Assembly (NCBI GenBank): GCA_031285565.1
Contig: JAITVY010000058.1
Location: 29,275 to 93,274, forward strand
Length of the DNA: 64,000 nt
Direction: 5' to 3'
Source: Tannerella sp.
GTDB lineage: Bacteria > Bacteroidota > Bacteroidia > Bacteroidales > Tannerellaceae
How positions within the stretch are numbered: the first letter of the stretch is position 1; every line of letters begins with the position of its first letter. Below the pieces are notes generated by a model. That model had not been told where the DNA came from. It made no database searches and saw only the letters and a program-made list of their open reading frames with translations. A program made the translations under genes and the position numbers. Positions 16,044 through 24,963 of this stretch are shown one piece after another.

Positions 16044-16088
16044 TTAACCTGAATTTAATCCTGATTTAACCCTAAAAATTAACCCTGA
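16044..16088 (+). promoter_or_regulatory. Four direct repeats at 11, 11 and 13 bases, candidate operator for the SARP-like regulator
   Basis: TTAACCTGA (16044), TTAATCCTGA (16055), TTAACCCTAA (16066) and TTAACCCTGA (16079) follow consensus TTAAYCCTGA. SARP regulators are known to bind direct heptamer repeats at 11-base steps on one face of DNA just upstream of the promoter. The array ends 43 bases before the GH92 start and lies opposite the SARP-like regulator gene. Confidence 0.5.
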
Positions 16089-16131
16089 CATATTCATTTT
16101 TGTAAAAATTTTACATTAATTCTAAATACTC

Positions 16132-18432
16132 ATGATACAGAAGTTCTTTTGGGCTAGCCTTTTTTATATCGCATTTTGCTTTCAATCATTAGCATCTTCC
16201 ACTTTCAGTCCTGTAGATTATGTAAACCCTTTAGTCGGTACATTTTCGAAACATTTGCTTTCTACAGGAAATACATACCCGGCTATAGCATTACCATGGG
16301 CCATGAACTTCTGGATGCCACAAACCGGAAAAATGGGTGACGGATGGGCATATACATATGATGCTGATAAAATCCGCGGTTTCAAACAGACACATCAACC
16401 CAGTCCATGGATTAATGATTACGGACAGTTTGCCATCATGCCAGTTACCGGTAAAGCTGTCTTTGATCAGGATAAACGTGCAAGCTGGTTTTCCCATAAG
16501 GCAGAAACAGCAAAACCTTACTATTACAAAGTTTATCTGGCAGACCATGATGTCGTAACAGAAATAGCTCCAACGGAACGTGCTGCTATATTTCGCTTTA
16601 CTTTTCCCGAAAATGACAGTTCTTTTATTGTTGTTGATGCATTCGATAACGGCTCATACATAAAAATTATTCCTGAAGAAAATAAAATCATAGGTTACAC
16701 AACAAAAAACTCAGGTGGAGTACCTGATAATTTCCGTAACTACTTTGTAATTATATTCGATAAGAATTACACATATAAGGCATCGGTAAAAGAGAATATT
16801 ATAAATGAAAATGATCTTGAATCAGAAAGCAGTCATTCCGGTGCAATAATAGGTTTCAATACCCAAAAAGGCGAAGTAGTAAATGCGCGTGTGGCATCTT
16901 CTTTTATCAGTTTTGAACAGGCAGAACTCAATCTGAAAGAACTCGCGAATGATGATTTTGATACAATAGCCCAAAAAGGACGCCGGGAATGGAACGATGT
17001 ACTGGGGCGAATACAGGTTGAAGACAACAACCTGGACAACCTGAGAACTTTTTATTCCTGTTTATATCGTTCGGTACTATTCCCACGTAGTTTCTATGAG
17101 ATTAATGCAAATGGTGAAATAATTCATTACAGCCCCTATAATGGTCAAATAATTCCGGGATATATGTTTACCGATACGGGATTTTGGGACACTTTCCGTT
17201 CACTCTTTCCATTTTTAAATATGATGTTTCCTTCAATGAATGTAAAAATGCAGGAAGGACTTGCAAATGCATATAAGGAAAGTGGTTTTTTGCCGGAGTG
17301 GGCCAGCCCGGGACACCGGGGTTGCATGGTCGGTAACAACTCGGCATCAGTCGTTGCCGATGCATGGCTGAAAGGTCTTCGTGATTATGACATTGAAACA
17401 TTATGGGAAGCGGTTAAACATGGAGCAAACGCAGTGCATCCGACAGTAAGCTCTACCGGTAGACTTGGCTACGAATATTACAATAAGCTCGGATACGTTC
17501 CCTATGATGTAGATATCAATGAAAACGCAGCCCGCACACTCGAATACGCCTACAACGACTGGTGTATCTACAAACTGGGACAGGCACTGGGTAAATCTAA
17601 AAAAGAAATTGATGTATATGCCAAAAGAGCTATGAACTATAAAAATCTTTTTGATCCCACACATAAACTAATGAGGGGCAGAAATGCAGACGGCACTTTT
17701 CAAGCGCCTTTCAACCCATTGAAATGGGGTGATGCTTTTACAGAAGGAAACAGCTGGCATTATACATGGTCTGTATTCCACGATCCGGCAGGTCTTATTC
17801 AGCTTATGGGAGGCCCGAAGGAGTTCAACAATATGATGGATTCAATATTTAATGTGCCACCGTTATTTGATGATAGTTACTATGGATTCATAATACACGA
17901 AATACGCGAAATGCAAATTATGAACATGGGTAATTATGCGCATGGAAACCAGCCTATTCAACATTTCATCTATTTATATAATTATTCCGGAGAACCCTGG
18001 AAAGCCCAGTACTGGACAAGAGAGGTAATGGACAAACTATATAATGCAAATCCGGATGGTTATTGCGGAGATGAAGACAATGGGCAAACTTCGGCCTGGT
18101 ATGTTCTTTCGGCTATGGGATTTTACACGGTATGTCCGGGTATGGATGAATATGTTATAGGGTCTCCTCTCTTCAGAAAAATGACAATGAACCTCGAAAA
18201 CGGAAAACAAATCGTGATAAACGCACCCGGCAATAATAAAGATAACAGATATATTGAATCAATGAAAATAAACGGGGTGTCCTATTCCAAAAACTATATC
18301 AAACACGAAACATTGATGAATGGTGGTGTCATAGATTTTCAGATGTCATTGTCGCCTAATAAATCAAGAGGTACTAACAAGGAAGACTTTCCTTATTCTT
18401 TTTCAGACGAAATAACCGGAAAAACAAAATAA
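16132..18432 (+). CDS. GH92 exo-alpha-mannosidase, predicted alpha-1,2 type
   Basis: 766 residues with a signal peptide (1-21, SLASS). Family blocks are clear: YVNPLVGT near 29, GFKQTHQPSPWINDYGQFAIMPV, YTDTGFWDTFRS-like FTDTGFWDTFRSLFP, and WYVLSAMGFYTVCPG. Compared from memory with the characterised Bacteroides enzyme BT3990, the key residues fall at a constant offset of +5: general acid Glu538 (FTEGNSWHYTW), the +1-subsite pair His589-Glu590 (IIHEIREM) associated with alpha-1,2-mannosidases, and the catalytic-base pair Asp647/Asp649 (CGDEDNGQ). The usual GNEP motif reads GNQP (Gln607); its effect is unknown. The enzyme is calcium-dependent and inverting in this family. It precedes the PUL 2 SusC by about 360 bases and points to a mannose-containing target such as an N-glycan or mannan. 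Confidence 0.92.
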   Translation: MIQKFFWASLFYIAFCFQSLASSTFSPVDYVNPLVGTFSKHLLSTGNTYPAIALPWAMNFWMPQTGKMGDGWAYTYDADKIRGFKQTHQPSPWINDYGQFAIMPVTGKAVFDQDKRASWFSHKAETAKPYYYKVYLADHDVVTEIAPTERAAIFRFTFPENDSSFIVVDAFDNGSYIKIIPEENKIIGYTTKNSGGVPDNFRNYFVIIFDKNYTYKASVKENIINENDLESESSHSGAIIGFNTQKGEVVNARVASSFISFEQAELNLKELANDDFDTIAQKGRREWNDVLGRIQVEDNNLDNLRTFYSCLYRSVLFPRSFYEINANGEIIHYSPYNGQIIPGYMFTDTGFWDTFRSLFPFLNMMFPSMNVKMQEGLANAYKESGFLPEWASPGHRGCMVGNNSASVVADAWLKGLRDYDIETLWEAVKHGANAVHPTVSSTGRLGYEYYNKLGYVPYDVDINENAARTLEYAYNDWCIYKLGQALGKSKKEIDVYAKRAMNYKNLFDPTHKLMRGRNADGTFQAPFNPLKWGDAFTEGNSWHYTWSVFHDPAGLIQLMGGPKEFNNMMDSIFNVPPLFDDSYYGFIIHEIREMQIMNMGNYAHGNQPIQHFIYLYNYSGEPWKAQYWTREVMDKLYNANPDGYCGDEDNGQTSAWYVLSAMGFYTVCPGMDEYVIGSPLFRKMTMNLENGKQIVINAPGNNKDNRYIESMKINGVSYSKNYIKHETLMNGGVIDFQMSLSPNKSRGTNKEDFPYSFSDEITGKTK

Positions 18433-18792
18433 CCTACCCCACTTCAGGTAATGGGGATTAAAAACAAAACTATTATTGCTTATGAAGAAAAGAATCGTGC
18501 AATAACAACTATTCGCCGGTTTGAAACACTTACGACCCTCTATTTTAAATCAGAACAAATGAACGTTTTAAGTAGCAAGGGCAGAAACCAAGCTTGTTTG
18601 GGTTATGCCGAGTCACGCGAAACGACTAATTTAATTGAACGTTTTAAGAACAGTATTCGCTGCTTAGCAGCAATCGGAGATCGGCCGTAGCCAAATAGCA
18701 TTCGCTGCTTAGCAGCAATTGAAAATCGGCCATAGCCAAAACGACTATTTTAAATGAATCTATTTATTGAGAAAATAACAATTTTAACTAAC
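18433..18792. other. 360-base spacer between GH92 and PUL 2 susC
   Basis: No credible gene. A 79-codon open frame (18451-18690) is composed partly of the tandem repeat and is not considered coding. The spacer holds a small GC-rich hairpin (CCCC/GGGG near 18436-18453), the 45-base tandem repeat at 18652-18740 and a pair of near-identical AAACGACTAWTTTAA words at about 18620 and 18738. No TAnnTTTG promoter is evident, so susC may be read through from GH92 or from an activated promoter. Confidence 0.5.
18652..18740 (+). repeat. Two tandem copies of a 44-base unit, each with an internal palindrome
   Basis: Copies 18652-18695 and 18697-18740 differ at only a few bases. Each contains the perfect palindrome GCTGCTTAGCAGC and ends in TCGGCCRTAGCCAAA. 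The 45-base period is a multiple of three, which creates a short spurious reading frame. Function unknown; could be a REP-like element or regulator-binding site. Confidence 0.65.
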
Positions 18793-21700
18793 ATGAATCA
18801 GAAAATCTTATTAAAAAAGCACACATCTGCAGGTAAATTTATTTTAGCCCTCATATGCCTTATCTGTTCGTTAGGTTTATATGCCCAGAATGAAAGAATT
18901 ACCATTTCCGGAACAGTAACCGATAATACGGGAGAAGCTCTTATTGGAGTAAATATTATTGAAAAAGGCACAACAAATGGTACATCCACAAATGTAGACG
19001 GTCAGTATATGCTATCAAACGTAGCATCCGGCGGCACACTCGAATTCAGCTATATTGGATTCAAAACACAGGAAATAAAAGTAAACGGACGAACAAATAT
19101 TCAGATTACAATGAGTGAAGATGGAGCTTTACTCGATGAAGTGGTAGTAGTCGGATATGGGGTACAGAAGAAAGTCACATTGACCGGAGCTGTTGCTGCC
19201 GTTACAAATGATCAGATCATAACGACTAAAAACGAAAACATACAAAATATGTTGACGGGTAAATTACCCGGGGTGCGTGTGGTTCAGAAAAGTAGTGAAC
19301 CCGGATCTTTCGGCAATAGTTTTGATATCCGTGGTATGGGTAACCCTCTTATTATTGTAGATGGTGTGCCCCGTGATAATTTTGACCGTTTTGATGCGAA
19401 TGACATAGAAAGCATATCTGTTCTTAAGGATGCATCAGCTGCCATTTACGGGGTACGTGCTGCAAACGGAGTTGTACTTATCACTACAAAAAAAGGAAGC
19501 AGCGGAAGCATTAACATTGAATATTCGGGAAATGTAGGATGGCAGAATCCGAGCGGAGCACCCAAAAGTGTAAATGCAGCCGACTGGATGGTTCTGAAAA
19601 ACGAACGAAGCATGCATAATGTAAACGGAGGATTCCGTCCTTATAGCGACGAAGATATTGCAGAATATCGTAATGGTACAAAAACCAGTACTAACTGGTG
19701 GGATGAAATAATGCGTAGCGCGGCACCACAAACACAACATTCTGTCAGTGCTACAGGTGGAAACGACAATATAAATTTCTATGTAAGTGGAGGATATTTA
19801 TATCAGGAATCTTTCATGCGTAGTAATGATCTCAATTACGAACGTTTCAACGTACGTTCCAATATATCAGCCAAAATAAGCAAACGCCTGACGATTGATC
19901 TTAATATCAGCGGAATTATGGACGAAAAGAATCAACCATGGACAAATGCGGACTGGATGATTCGTGGTATGCAACGCGCCCCGGCCATACAACCGGTATA
20001 TGCAAATGATAATCCGCTTTATTATCAGTTCGGTTATATTGAAGGTGTTAATCCGAAAGCACAAACAGATGCCGACCTGACAGGATATAAAAAGCATAAT
20101 AACAAATGGTTCCAGTCTTCTGCTTCTTTCACGTATGACGTTCCGTATATCGATGGTCTAAAACTAAAAGGTACATACAGTTACGATTATCAGGTAAGAG
20201 ACAATGAAGAATACGAAAAAAAATATCCTTTATATGAATATGATGCTGCTTCGAATAAATACGAAACAAAAGACCAGGGTAGTATAAATAAATTAAAAAG
20301 AGCATTCTATACCAACAATTCCACTTTATATAATCTGGCTCTCGACTATAGGAAACTATTTGCGGAAGTACATAATGTAAACGCTTTTTTCGCAGTGGAA
20401 GGCAGTTGGAAAAAAGGAGACAACTTTTTTGCATTCAGAGAATTGTCGCTTGACCTACCTTACCTTTTTGCCGGAAATACCGAAAAACAGGAAGGCAGCA
20501 TGTCGACCACATACAATGATGATGAAAAAGATATGTATGAACAGGCAAATCTCGCATGGATAGGACGTCTTGGATACGACTATAAATCAAAATACATGAT
20601 TGAGGGTAGCTTTCGTTATGACGGTTCTTCACTTTTCCCTTCCAATAGCCGATGGGGATTTTTCCCGTCCGTATCCGGAGGCTGGAGAATATCGGAAGAA
20701 GCTTTTTGGCAAAATTCTCCATTATCTTTTATCAACAATTTAAAGCTACGTGCCTCTTACGGAAAACTGGGAGATGATAGTGCTGCCAGATATCAGTACC
20801 TTGCCGGATTCAGTTATCCAGCGCAAAGCGGAGGCGACGCCCTTGATATAGGCACTAATCGTTTACCATCAGGATACATATTTGACGGTACCTATGTAAA
20901 TGCGGTTTCCAACAAGGGTATTCCAAATGCCGATATAACCTGGTATGTATCTAAAACATTGGATGTGGGTCTTGATCTCGAAGCATGGAATGGACTATTT
21001 GGTCTTGGCTTCGACTATTTTGAAAGAAGACGATCCGGTTTATTAGCAACAAGGGTACTAAGCCTTCCGGTTGTAGTAGGCGCCGTTTTGCCACAAGAAA
21101 ATCTTGAAAGTGATCTGACACACGGAATCGAGCTGGAATTATCACATCGTAATCAGATCAGTGATTTCAGGTATAACGTAAAAGGAATACTGACCATAAC
21201 ACGTATCAAGAAATTGCATGATGAAAGAGCAAGAGCCGGTAATTCCTGGGAAAACTGGATAAATAATAACGAAGACCGCTATATGAACCGCCTTCGTGGA
21301 CATGCTGCGGACGGCCGTTGGTCTTCTTATGCCGACATCGCAAATAGCTCTATATATGTAGGTCGCGGCACATTACCCGGAGACTACCGTTATCTTGACT
21401 GGAATGGTGATGGACGGATAGATGACGATGATAAGTATTATTATGCATTTGAAGATAGTAAAACTCCGTTCATGAACTTTAGTATCAATATGGGTGCCGA
21501 ATGGAGAAACTTTGACTTCAATATGCTATGGCAAGGGTCTGCACTTGGTAATGTCAGATATATTGAGCAATTACGTGAGCCCATGTGGGGACATGACCAA
21601 TCAAATGCATTGAAGTATTTTATGGATCGCTGGCATCCTACCGATCCGAATGCCGACCCTTACAACCATACCACACAATGGATTAGCGGAAAATATGCCT

Positions 21701-21966
21701 ATACGGGAACCATGCCCGACGAATGGTCGGAACATAATGTCTATAAATCGGATTATGTACGTCTGAAAAGTCTCGAATTGGGTTATACACTATCCGGCAA
21801 TGTAATCAACAAAATCGGTATAAAGGGAGCACGGATATACGTAAATGGATATAATTTACTGACATTCAAATATGTAGAATTAGACCCGGAACATAATAGT
21901 GATAACTATGGAAATACATATCCGTTAAATCGCACATTCTCCATAGGAGCAAATATTAAATTTTAA
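18793..21966 (+). CDS. SusC/RagA-family TonB-dependent outer-membrane transporter (PUL 2)
   Basis: 1057 residues from ATG 18793, preferred over the in-frame ATG at 18754 because it leaves a normal signal peptide (KFILALICLICSLGLYAQ). Then come the regulatory-like sandwich (about 32-110, GTVTDNTGEALIGVNIIEKG), the TonB-box-like DEVVVVGYG, the plug (ending SAAIYGVRAANGVVLITTKKGS) and the barrel, closing with SIGANIKF. It is about 50 residues longer than the PUL 1 paralogue, mainly in extracellular loops. The gene is 12 bases upstream of its SusD partner. There is no STN domain. Likely imports products released from a mannose-rich glycan, given the GH92 upstream. Confidence 0.95.
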   Translation: MNQKILLKKHTSAGKFILALICLICSLGLYAQNERITISGTVTDNTGEALIGVNIIEKGTTNGTSTNVDGQYMLSNVASGGTLEFSYIGFKTQEIKVNGRTNIQITMSEDGALLDEVVVVGYGVQKKVTLTGAVAAVTNDQIITTKNENIQNMLTGKLPGVRVVQKSSEPGSFGNSFDIRGMGNPLIIVDGVPRDNFDRFDANDIESISVLKDASAAIYGVRAANGVVLITTKKGSSGSINIEYSGNVGWQNPSGAPKSVNAADWMVLKNERSMHNVNGGFRPYSDEDIAEYRNGTKTSTNWWDEIMRSAAPQTQHSVSATGGNDNINFYVSGGYLYQESFMRSNDLNYERFNVRSNISAKISKRLTIDLNISGIMDEKNQPWTNADWMIRGMQRAPAIQPVYANDNPLYYQFGYIEGVNPKAQTDADLTGYKKHNNKWFQSSASFTYDVPYIDGLKLKGTYSYDYQVRDNEEYEKKYPLYEYDAASNKYETKDQGSINKLKRAFYTNNSTLYNLALDYRKLFAEVHNVNAFFAVEGSWKKGDNFFAFRELSLDLPYLFAGNTEKQEGSMSTTYNDDEKDMYEQANLAWIGRLGYDYKSKYMIEGSFRYDGSSLFPSNSRWGFFPSVSGGWRISEEAFWQNSPLSFINNLKLRASYGKLGDDSAARYQYLAGFSYPAQSGGDALDIGTNRLPSGYIFDGTYVNAVSNKGIPNADITWYVSKTLDVGLDLEAWNGLFGLGFDYFERRRSGLLATRVLSLPVVVGAVLPQENLESDLTHGIELELSHRNQISDFRYNVKGILTITRIKKLHDERARAGNSWENWINNNEDRYMNRLRGHAADGRWSSYADIANSSIYVGRGTLPGDYRYLDWNGDGRIDDDDKYYYAFEDSKTPFMNFSINMGAEWRNFDFNMLWQGSALGNVRYIEQLREPMWGHDQSNALKYFMDRWHPTDPNADPYNHTTQWISGKYAYTGTMPDEWSEHNVYKSDYVRLKSLELGYTLSGNVINKIGIKGARIYVNGYNLLTFKYVELDPEHNSDNYGNTYPLNRTFSIGANIKF

Positions 21967-21978
21967 TTACGCATAGAT

Positions 21979-23919
21979 ATGAAAACATTCAGATATTCAA
22001 TTATATGCATGTTCTTTACCCTTACAGGCATGCTTTCATGTACCGATCTAGACATCGATCCGGTGGACGTGGTACAGGATAAAGATATTTTTAGTAGTGA
22101 AAGCGGAGTAAAAAGCTATCTGGCTCGTATTTACGGGCAAATGCCGATAGAGGATTTCCGCTATACCCCACGACGTGGGTTTAACCATTTCTGGATTATT
22201 GACCCATTCCCTACCATCACGGGAGAAGCCTTGTGTGGCAACCAGAATTCGGCAGAAACAGAAAGTAAAGACGCACGCCGCTTCTTCAGGGATGCCTATA
22301 AACTACTACGTGATATTAATTATTTTATTGAAACGCTACCTCAGTATACAGCATCCTCCAACTTTACGGATAATCAAGTAAATACATGGACAGGAGAGGC
22401 TTATCTGGTACGTGGATTCACGTATTTTGCTTTAGCCAAACGTTTTGGTGGCGTGCCCATTATTAATGAGGTACTGGAATATCCGGAAAAGTCTGTTGAA
22501 GAACTAATGCTACCCCGTTCATCTGAACAGGATACATGGGAACAGGCTGCAGCCGATCTTGACAAAGCATATTCTTTATTACCTGAAACAAATCAACGCG
22601 GACGTGCCAACAAATATACAGCCGCAGGATTCAAATCACGTGTTATGCTATATGCAGGATCTATTGCCAAATATAATACGATTTCACTTATGGATAACAA
22701 TGGGAACAGATTATGTGGTATCCCTGAAAATAAGGCAGCGGATTATTTCCGGGCAGCTTACGATGCGGCAAAATTAACAGATGGTAAATATTCCCTTTAT
22801 AAATCAAATTGGGCAGCAGACGACAAACAAGCTCAATATCAAAATTATATTAACATGTATTTTGATAATAGCAGCCCCGAAAATCTTTTTGTACGCGAAT
22901 ACCAATATCCTGTCTCCGTACATGGATACGATGCCTATTGCATCCCTTATCAGTTTATGGTATCAGGCTATACATCATCCGTAAATCCGACACTTGATTT
23001 CGTTGAAATGTTTGACGGACTTCCTAAAAATGCAGACGGTACAATGAATGTATATGATGAAAACGGAAAATATCTCCTCTTCGACAAACAGATGGACTTT
23101 TTTGCAAATGCAGAACCGCGTCTCCGTGCCAATGTTATTTTCCCGGGTGATGATTTCAAAGGAAATGAAGTCGAAATATGGAGGGGTATCTATACCGGCT
23201 CTGTAAGCGGAGGTATTTCCCGCCTTCTGCCTGAAGGTACACGTGATACGTATGAAAATTCATCTGCTGCATCTGTTCTTGTTACTTCAGCTAACGATGA
23301 CCAGACTCCGCATACATTGCCTAATGGGAAAAAAATGAATCCTGCCGGACGTAGCGGACATTTCTATGACAAACGCGCACATGCTCTTTCCGGATTTACC
23401 GTACGTAAATGGCTAAACCCGGATATGCCGGCTGCCGATGTACGTGAAAATTATTCGGATCAGACATGGATTGAACTTCGTTATGCAGAAGTACTCCTCA
23501 ACCGGGCAGAAGCAGCTTACGAACTACATTTATCAGGCAAAAATGATGCCGATTATGTAACAGATGCCTACAATTGTATCAATCAGATACGTGAACGTGC
23601 AGGAGCGGATCTTTTAACAGATGCGGGTAATTTGAATGATATCGATATCATACGTACGGAACGTCGTAAAGAGTTGGCTTTCGAAAACCAGACATGGTGG
23701 GATCTCCGCCGCTGGAGGATTATGGATAAAGAACAAAACAGCCGCACATATCGTGTACTACACTCTTTTTATGCAGAAAATGCAGGAAAATGGTTTTTTG
23801 ACGATCGTTACGATGAACGCAACGGATATTTCACATTTGATTTACGCTGGTATTATGCAGAAATCAATAGTGATTTTATGAACAGTAATTCTAATTTAAT
23901 TCAAAACCCAGGTTATTAA
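21979..23919 (+). CDS. SusD/RagB-family surface glycan-binding lipoprotein (PUL 2)
   Basis: 646 residues, longer than the 500-600 usual in the family. Lipobox MLSC gives Cys21. SusD landmarks: TDLDIDPVDVVQDKDIFSSESGVKSYLARIYGQMP at the start, TGEAYLVRGFTYFALAKRFGGVPII, and the C-terminal ELAFENQTWWDLRRWRIM. The extra length is in the middle (about 300-470), where ligand-binding loops usually lie. It ends in LIQNPGY. It pairs with the SusC just upstream and shares its operon. Confidence 0.94.
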   Translation: MKTFRYSIICMFFTLTGMLSCTDLDIDPVDVVQDKDIFSSESGVKSYLARIYGQMPIEDFRYTPRRGFNHFWIIDPFPTITGEALCGNQNSAETESKDARRFFRDAYKLLRDINYFIETLPQYTASSNFTDNQVNTWTGEAYLVRGFTYFALAKRFGGVPIINEVLEYPEKSVEELMLPRSSEQDTWEQAAADLDKAYSLLPETNQRGRANKYTAAGFKSRVMLYAGSIAKYNTISLMDNNGNRLCGIPENKAADYFRAAYDAAKLTDGKYSLYKSNWAADDKQAQYQNYINMYFDNSSPENLFVREYQYPVSVHGYDAYCIPYQFMVSGYTSSVNPTLDFVEMFDGLPKNADGTMNVYDENGKYLLFDKQMDFFANAEPRLRANVIFPGDDFKGNEVEIWRGIYTGSVSGGISRLLPEGTRDTYENSSAASVLVTSANDDQTPHTLPNGKKMNPAGRSGHFYDKRAHALSGFTVRKWLNPDMPAADVRENYSDQTWIELRYAEVLLNRAEAAYELHLSGKNDADYVTDAYNCINQIRERAGADLLTDAGNLNDIDIIRTERRKELAFENQTWWDLRRWRIMDKEQNSRTYRVLHSFYAENAGKWFFDDRYDERNGYFTFDLRWYYAEINSDFMNSNSNLIQNPGY

Positions 23920-23938
23920 TACAATAAAACAGTTACGT

Positions 23939-24670
23939 ATGAAAACGATCAGATATTTTTTATTCATATGTTTAATTCCTTTAGCTTTTACAGCTTGCGA
24001 GGTTGATAATTACGACGAACCGGCGGAAACTCTCTACGGTACGATTATCGATAAAAATACAGGTAAAGGTTTACAGGCAGACATGACTTGCGACAGAGGG
24101 AATCGTCTTAAATTGATGGAGTATTCCTGGAGTGAAAGCCCTACTCCTTACTATTTTATAGGAAATCAGGACGGAACATTCAATCATACTAAAATCTTCA
24201 AAGGACATTATGGAGTAACTCCTTTCGGGCCATTTGTTCCTGTTGAAGAAAAAGAAATCGATATAAAAGGTAAAGTTGAATTGAGCTGGGAAGTAGAACC
24301 GTTTCTTAATGTAGAATGGGTAGGCGAACCTGTCCTTAACTCAAACGGAAGTATCACCGTACAGGTAAAAGTAACACGCGGAACAAATAATCCGAATTAC
24401 CAGCAGAAAGTTACGGATATCTGGCTGATGATTAACTCAAGCAGCCCTTACGTAGGAGAAGATAACCGGGATGACCGCTATACTGCCAAATTGGAAGGTG
24501 ATGCAGCAAATAATGCATTAGGTCAGGTAATAACCATGACGACTCCGGGTTCATTTTCTATGGAACGGGATTATTATATCCGCGTAGGTGCGCGTATTGA
24601 TACCAGTATAGAAGGTGCACGCAGATTTAATTTCAATGAATCCAAGGAAGTTAAAGTATTAAGTAAATAA
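23939..24670 (+). CDS. DUF3823-type outer-membrane lipoprotein, probable accessory glycan-binding protein
   Basis: 243 residues with lipobox FTAC (Cys20). It matches the DUF3823 pattern seen after SusD genes: an N-terminal carboxypeptidase-regulatory-like sandwich (TLYGTIIDKNTGKGLQADM), the FIGNQDGTFNHTKIFKGHYGV block, then a second Ig-like domain (LNVEWVGEPVLNSNGSITVQVKVTRGT ... RDYYIRVGARIDTS). Such proteins take the position of SusE/SusF and are thought to hold glycans at the cell surface. It follows susD by 19 bases. Confidence 0.8.
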   Translation: MKTIRYFLFICLIPLAFTACEVDNYDEPAETLYGTIIDKNTGKGLQADMTCDRGNRLKLMEYSWSESPTPYYFIGNQDGTFNHTKIFKGHYGVTPFGPFVPVEEKEIDIKGKVELSWEVEPFLNVEWVGEPVLNSNGSITVQVKVTRGTNNPNYQQKVTDIWLMINSSSPYVGEDNRDDRYTAKLEGDAANNALGQVITMTTPGSFSMERDYYIRVGARIDTSIEGARRFNFNESKEVKVLSK

Positions 24671-24698
24671 TATTTTCTCCATAGATTTTGAGTGAAGC

Positions 24699-24743
24699 AG
24701 ACAGGGGATTCGGAAATAAATATTTTCAGTCTCCTGTCTTTTA
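24699..24743 (+). terminator. Terminator after the DUF3823 gene
   Basis: AGACAGGGGA (24699-24708) pairs with TCTCCTGTCT (24730-24739, one mismatch) and is followed by TTTTAC. It likely ends the susCD transcript, with the next gene read from its own promoter. Confidence 0.6.
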
Positions 24744-24845
24744 CTTTTGAAATGTAAGTTCCGTATAACCTTAATATAAGAAACAAAAGAAATTTATGAC
24801 AAAACACCACTATCCAACCTTGTGTAGTAAGCCGTAAAACAAATG

Positions 24846-24874
24846 ACGGTGACGTAAAAAATCTATCTCACCGT
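24846..24874. promoter_or_regulatory. Inverted repeat at the -33 position of the hydrolase promoter (candidate operator)
   Basis: ACGGTGA (24846-24852) and TCACCGT (24868-24874) are exact reverse complements with 15 bases between, about 14 bases ahead of the -7 box. Confidence 0.35.
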
Positions 24875-24887
24875 GATAACTTTTTGC

Positions 24888-24895
24888 TACTTTTG
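24888..24895 (+). promoter_or_regulatory. -7 element that decides the start of the PUL 2 hydrolase
   Basis: TACTTTTG fits TAnnTTTG and puts the transcription start near 24902. An upstream in-frame ATG at 24901 would then be at or before the transcript's 5' end, so the lipoprotein start at 24964 is preferred. Confidence 0.5.
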
Positions 24896-24963
24896 TACCA
24901 ATGCAAAAACACCAAAGAAGACAGAGTGTAAACATAGAGATAATCATTAAAAGAAATAATCAC

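Larger units (their letters stand above)
15597..16131. other. 535-base control region between the PUL 2 regulator and GH92
   Basis: No protein gene is seen. It contains, from left to right, the regulator leader (15597-15710), the 6S-like hairpin (15711-15905), one half of a 13-bp inverted repeat within that hairpin (15854-15866) and the other half at 15969-15981, and four spaced direct repeats at 16044-16088 ahead of GH92. Confidence 0.6.

Noticed and set aside
16132..18432. GH92 lacking its general acid, as in mannosyl-phosphate-specific members
   Set aside because: The GNQP change suggested this at first, but the acid position is Glu538 in FTEGNSWHYTW, which is intact.
18451..18690. 79-codon open frame between GH92 and PUL 2 susC
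   Set aside because: Its end is made of the tandem repeat, whose 45-base period keeps the frame open by chance; no domain, signal peptide or start signal.
24901..24963. Hydrolase start at ATG 24901
   Set aside because: The -7 box at 24888-24895 would leave no leader, and the lipoprotein signal begins at 24964.
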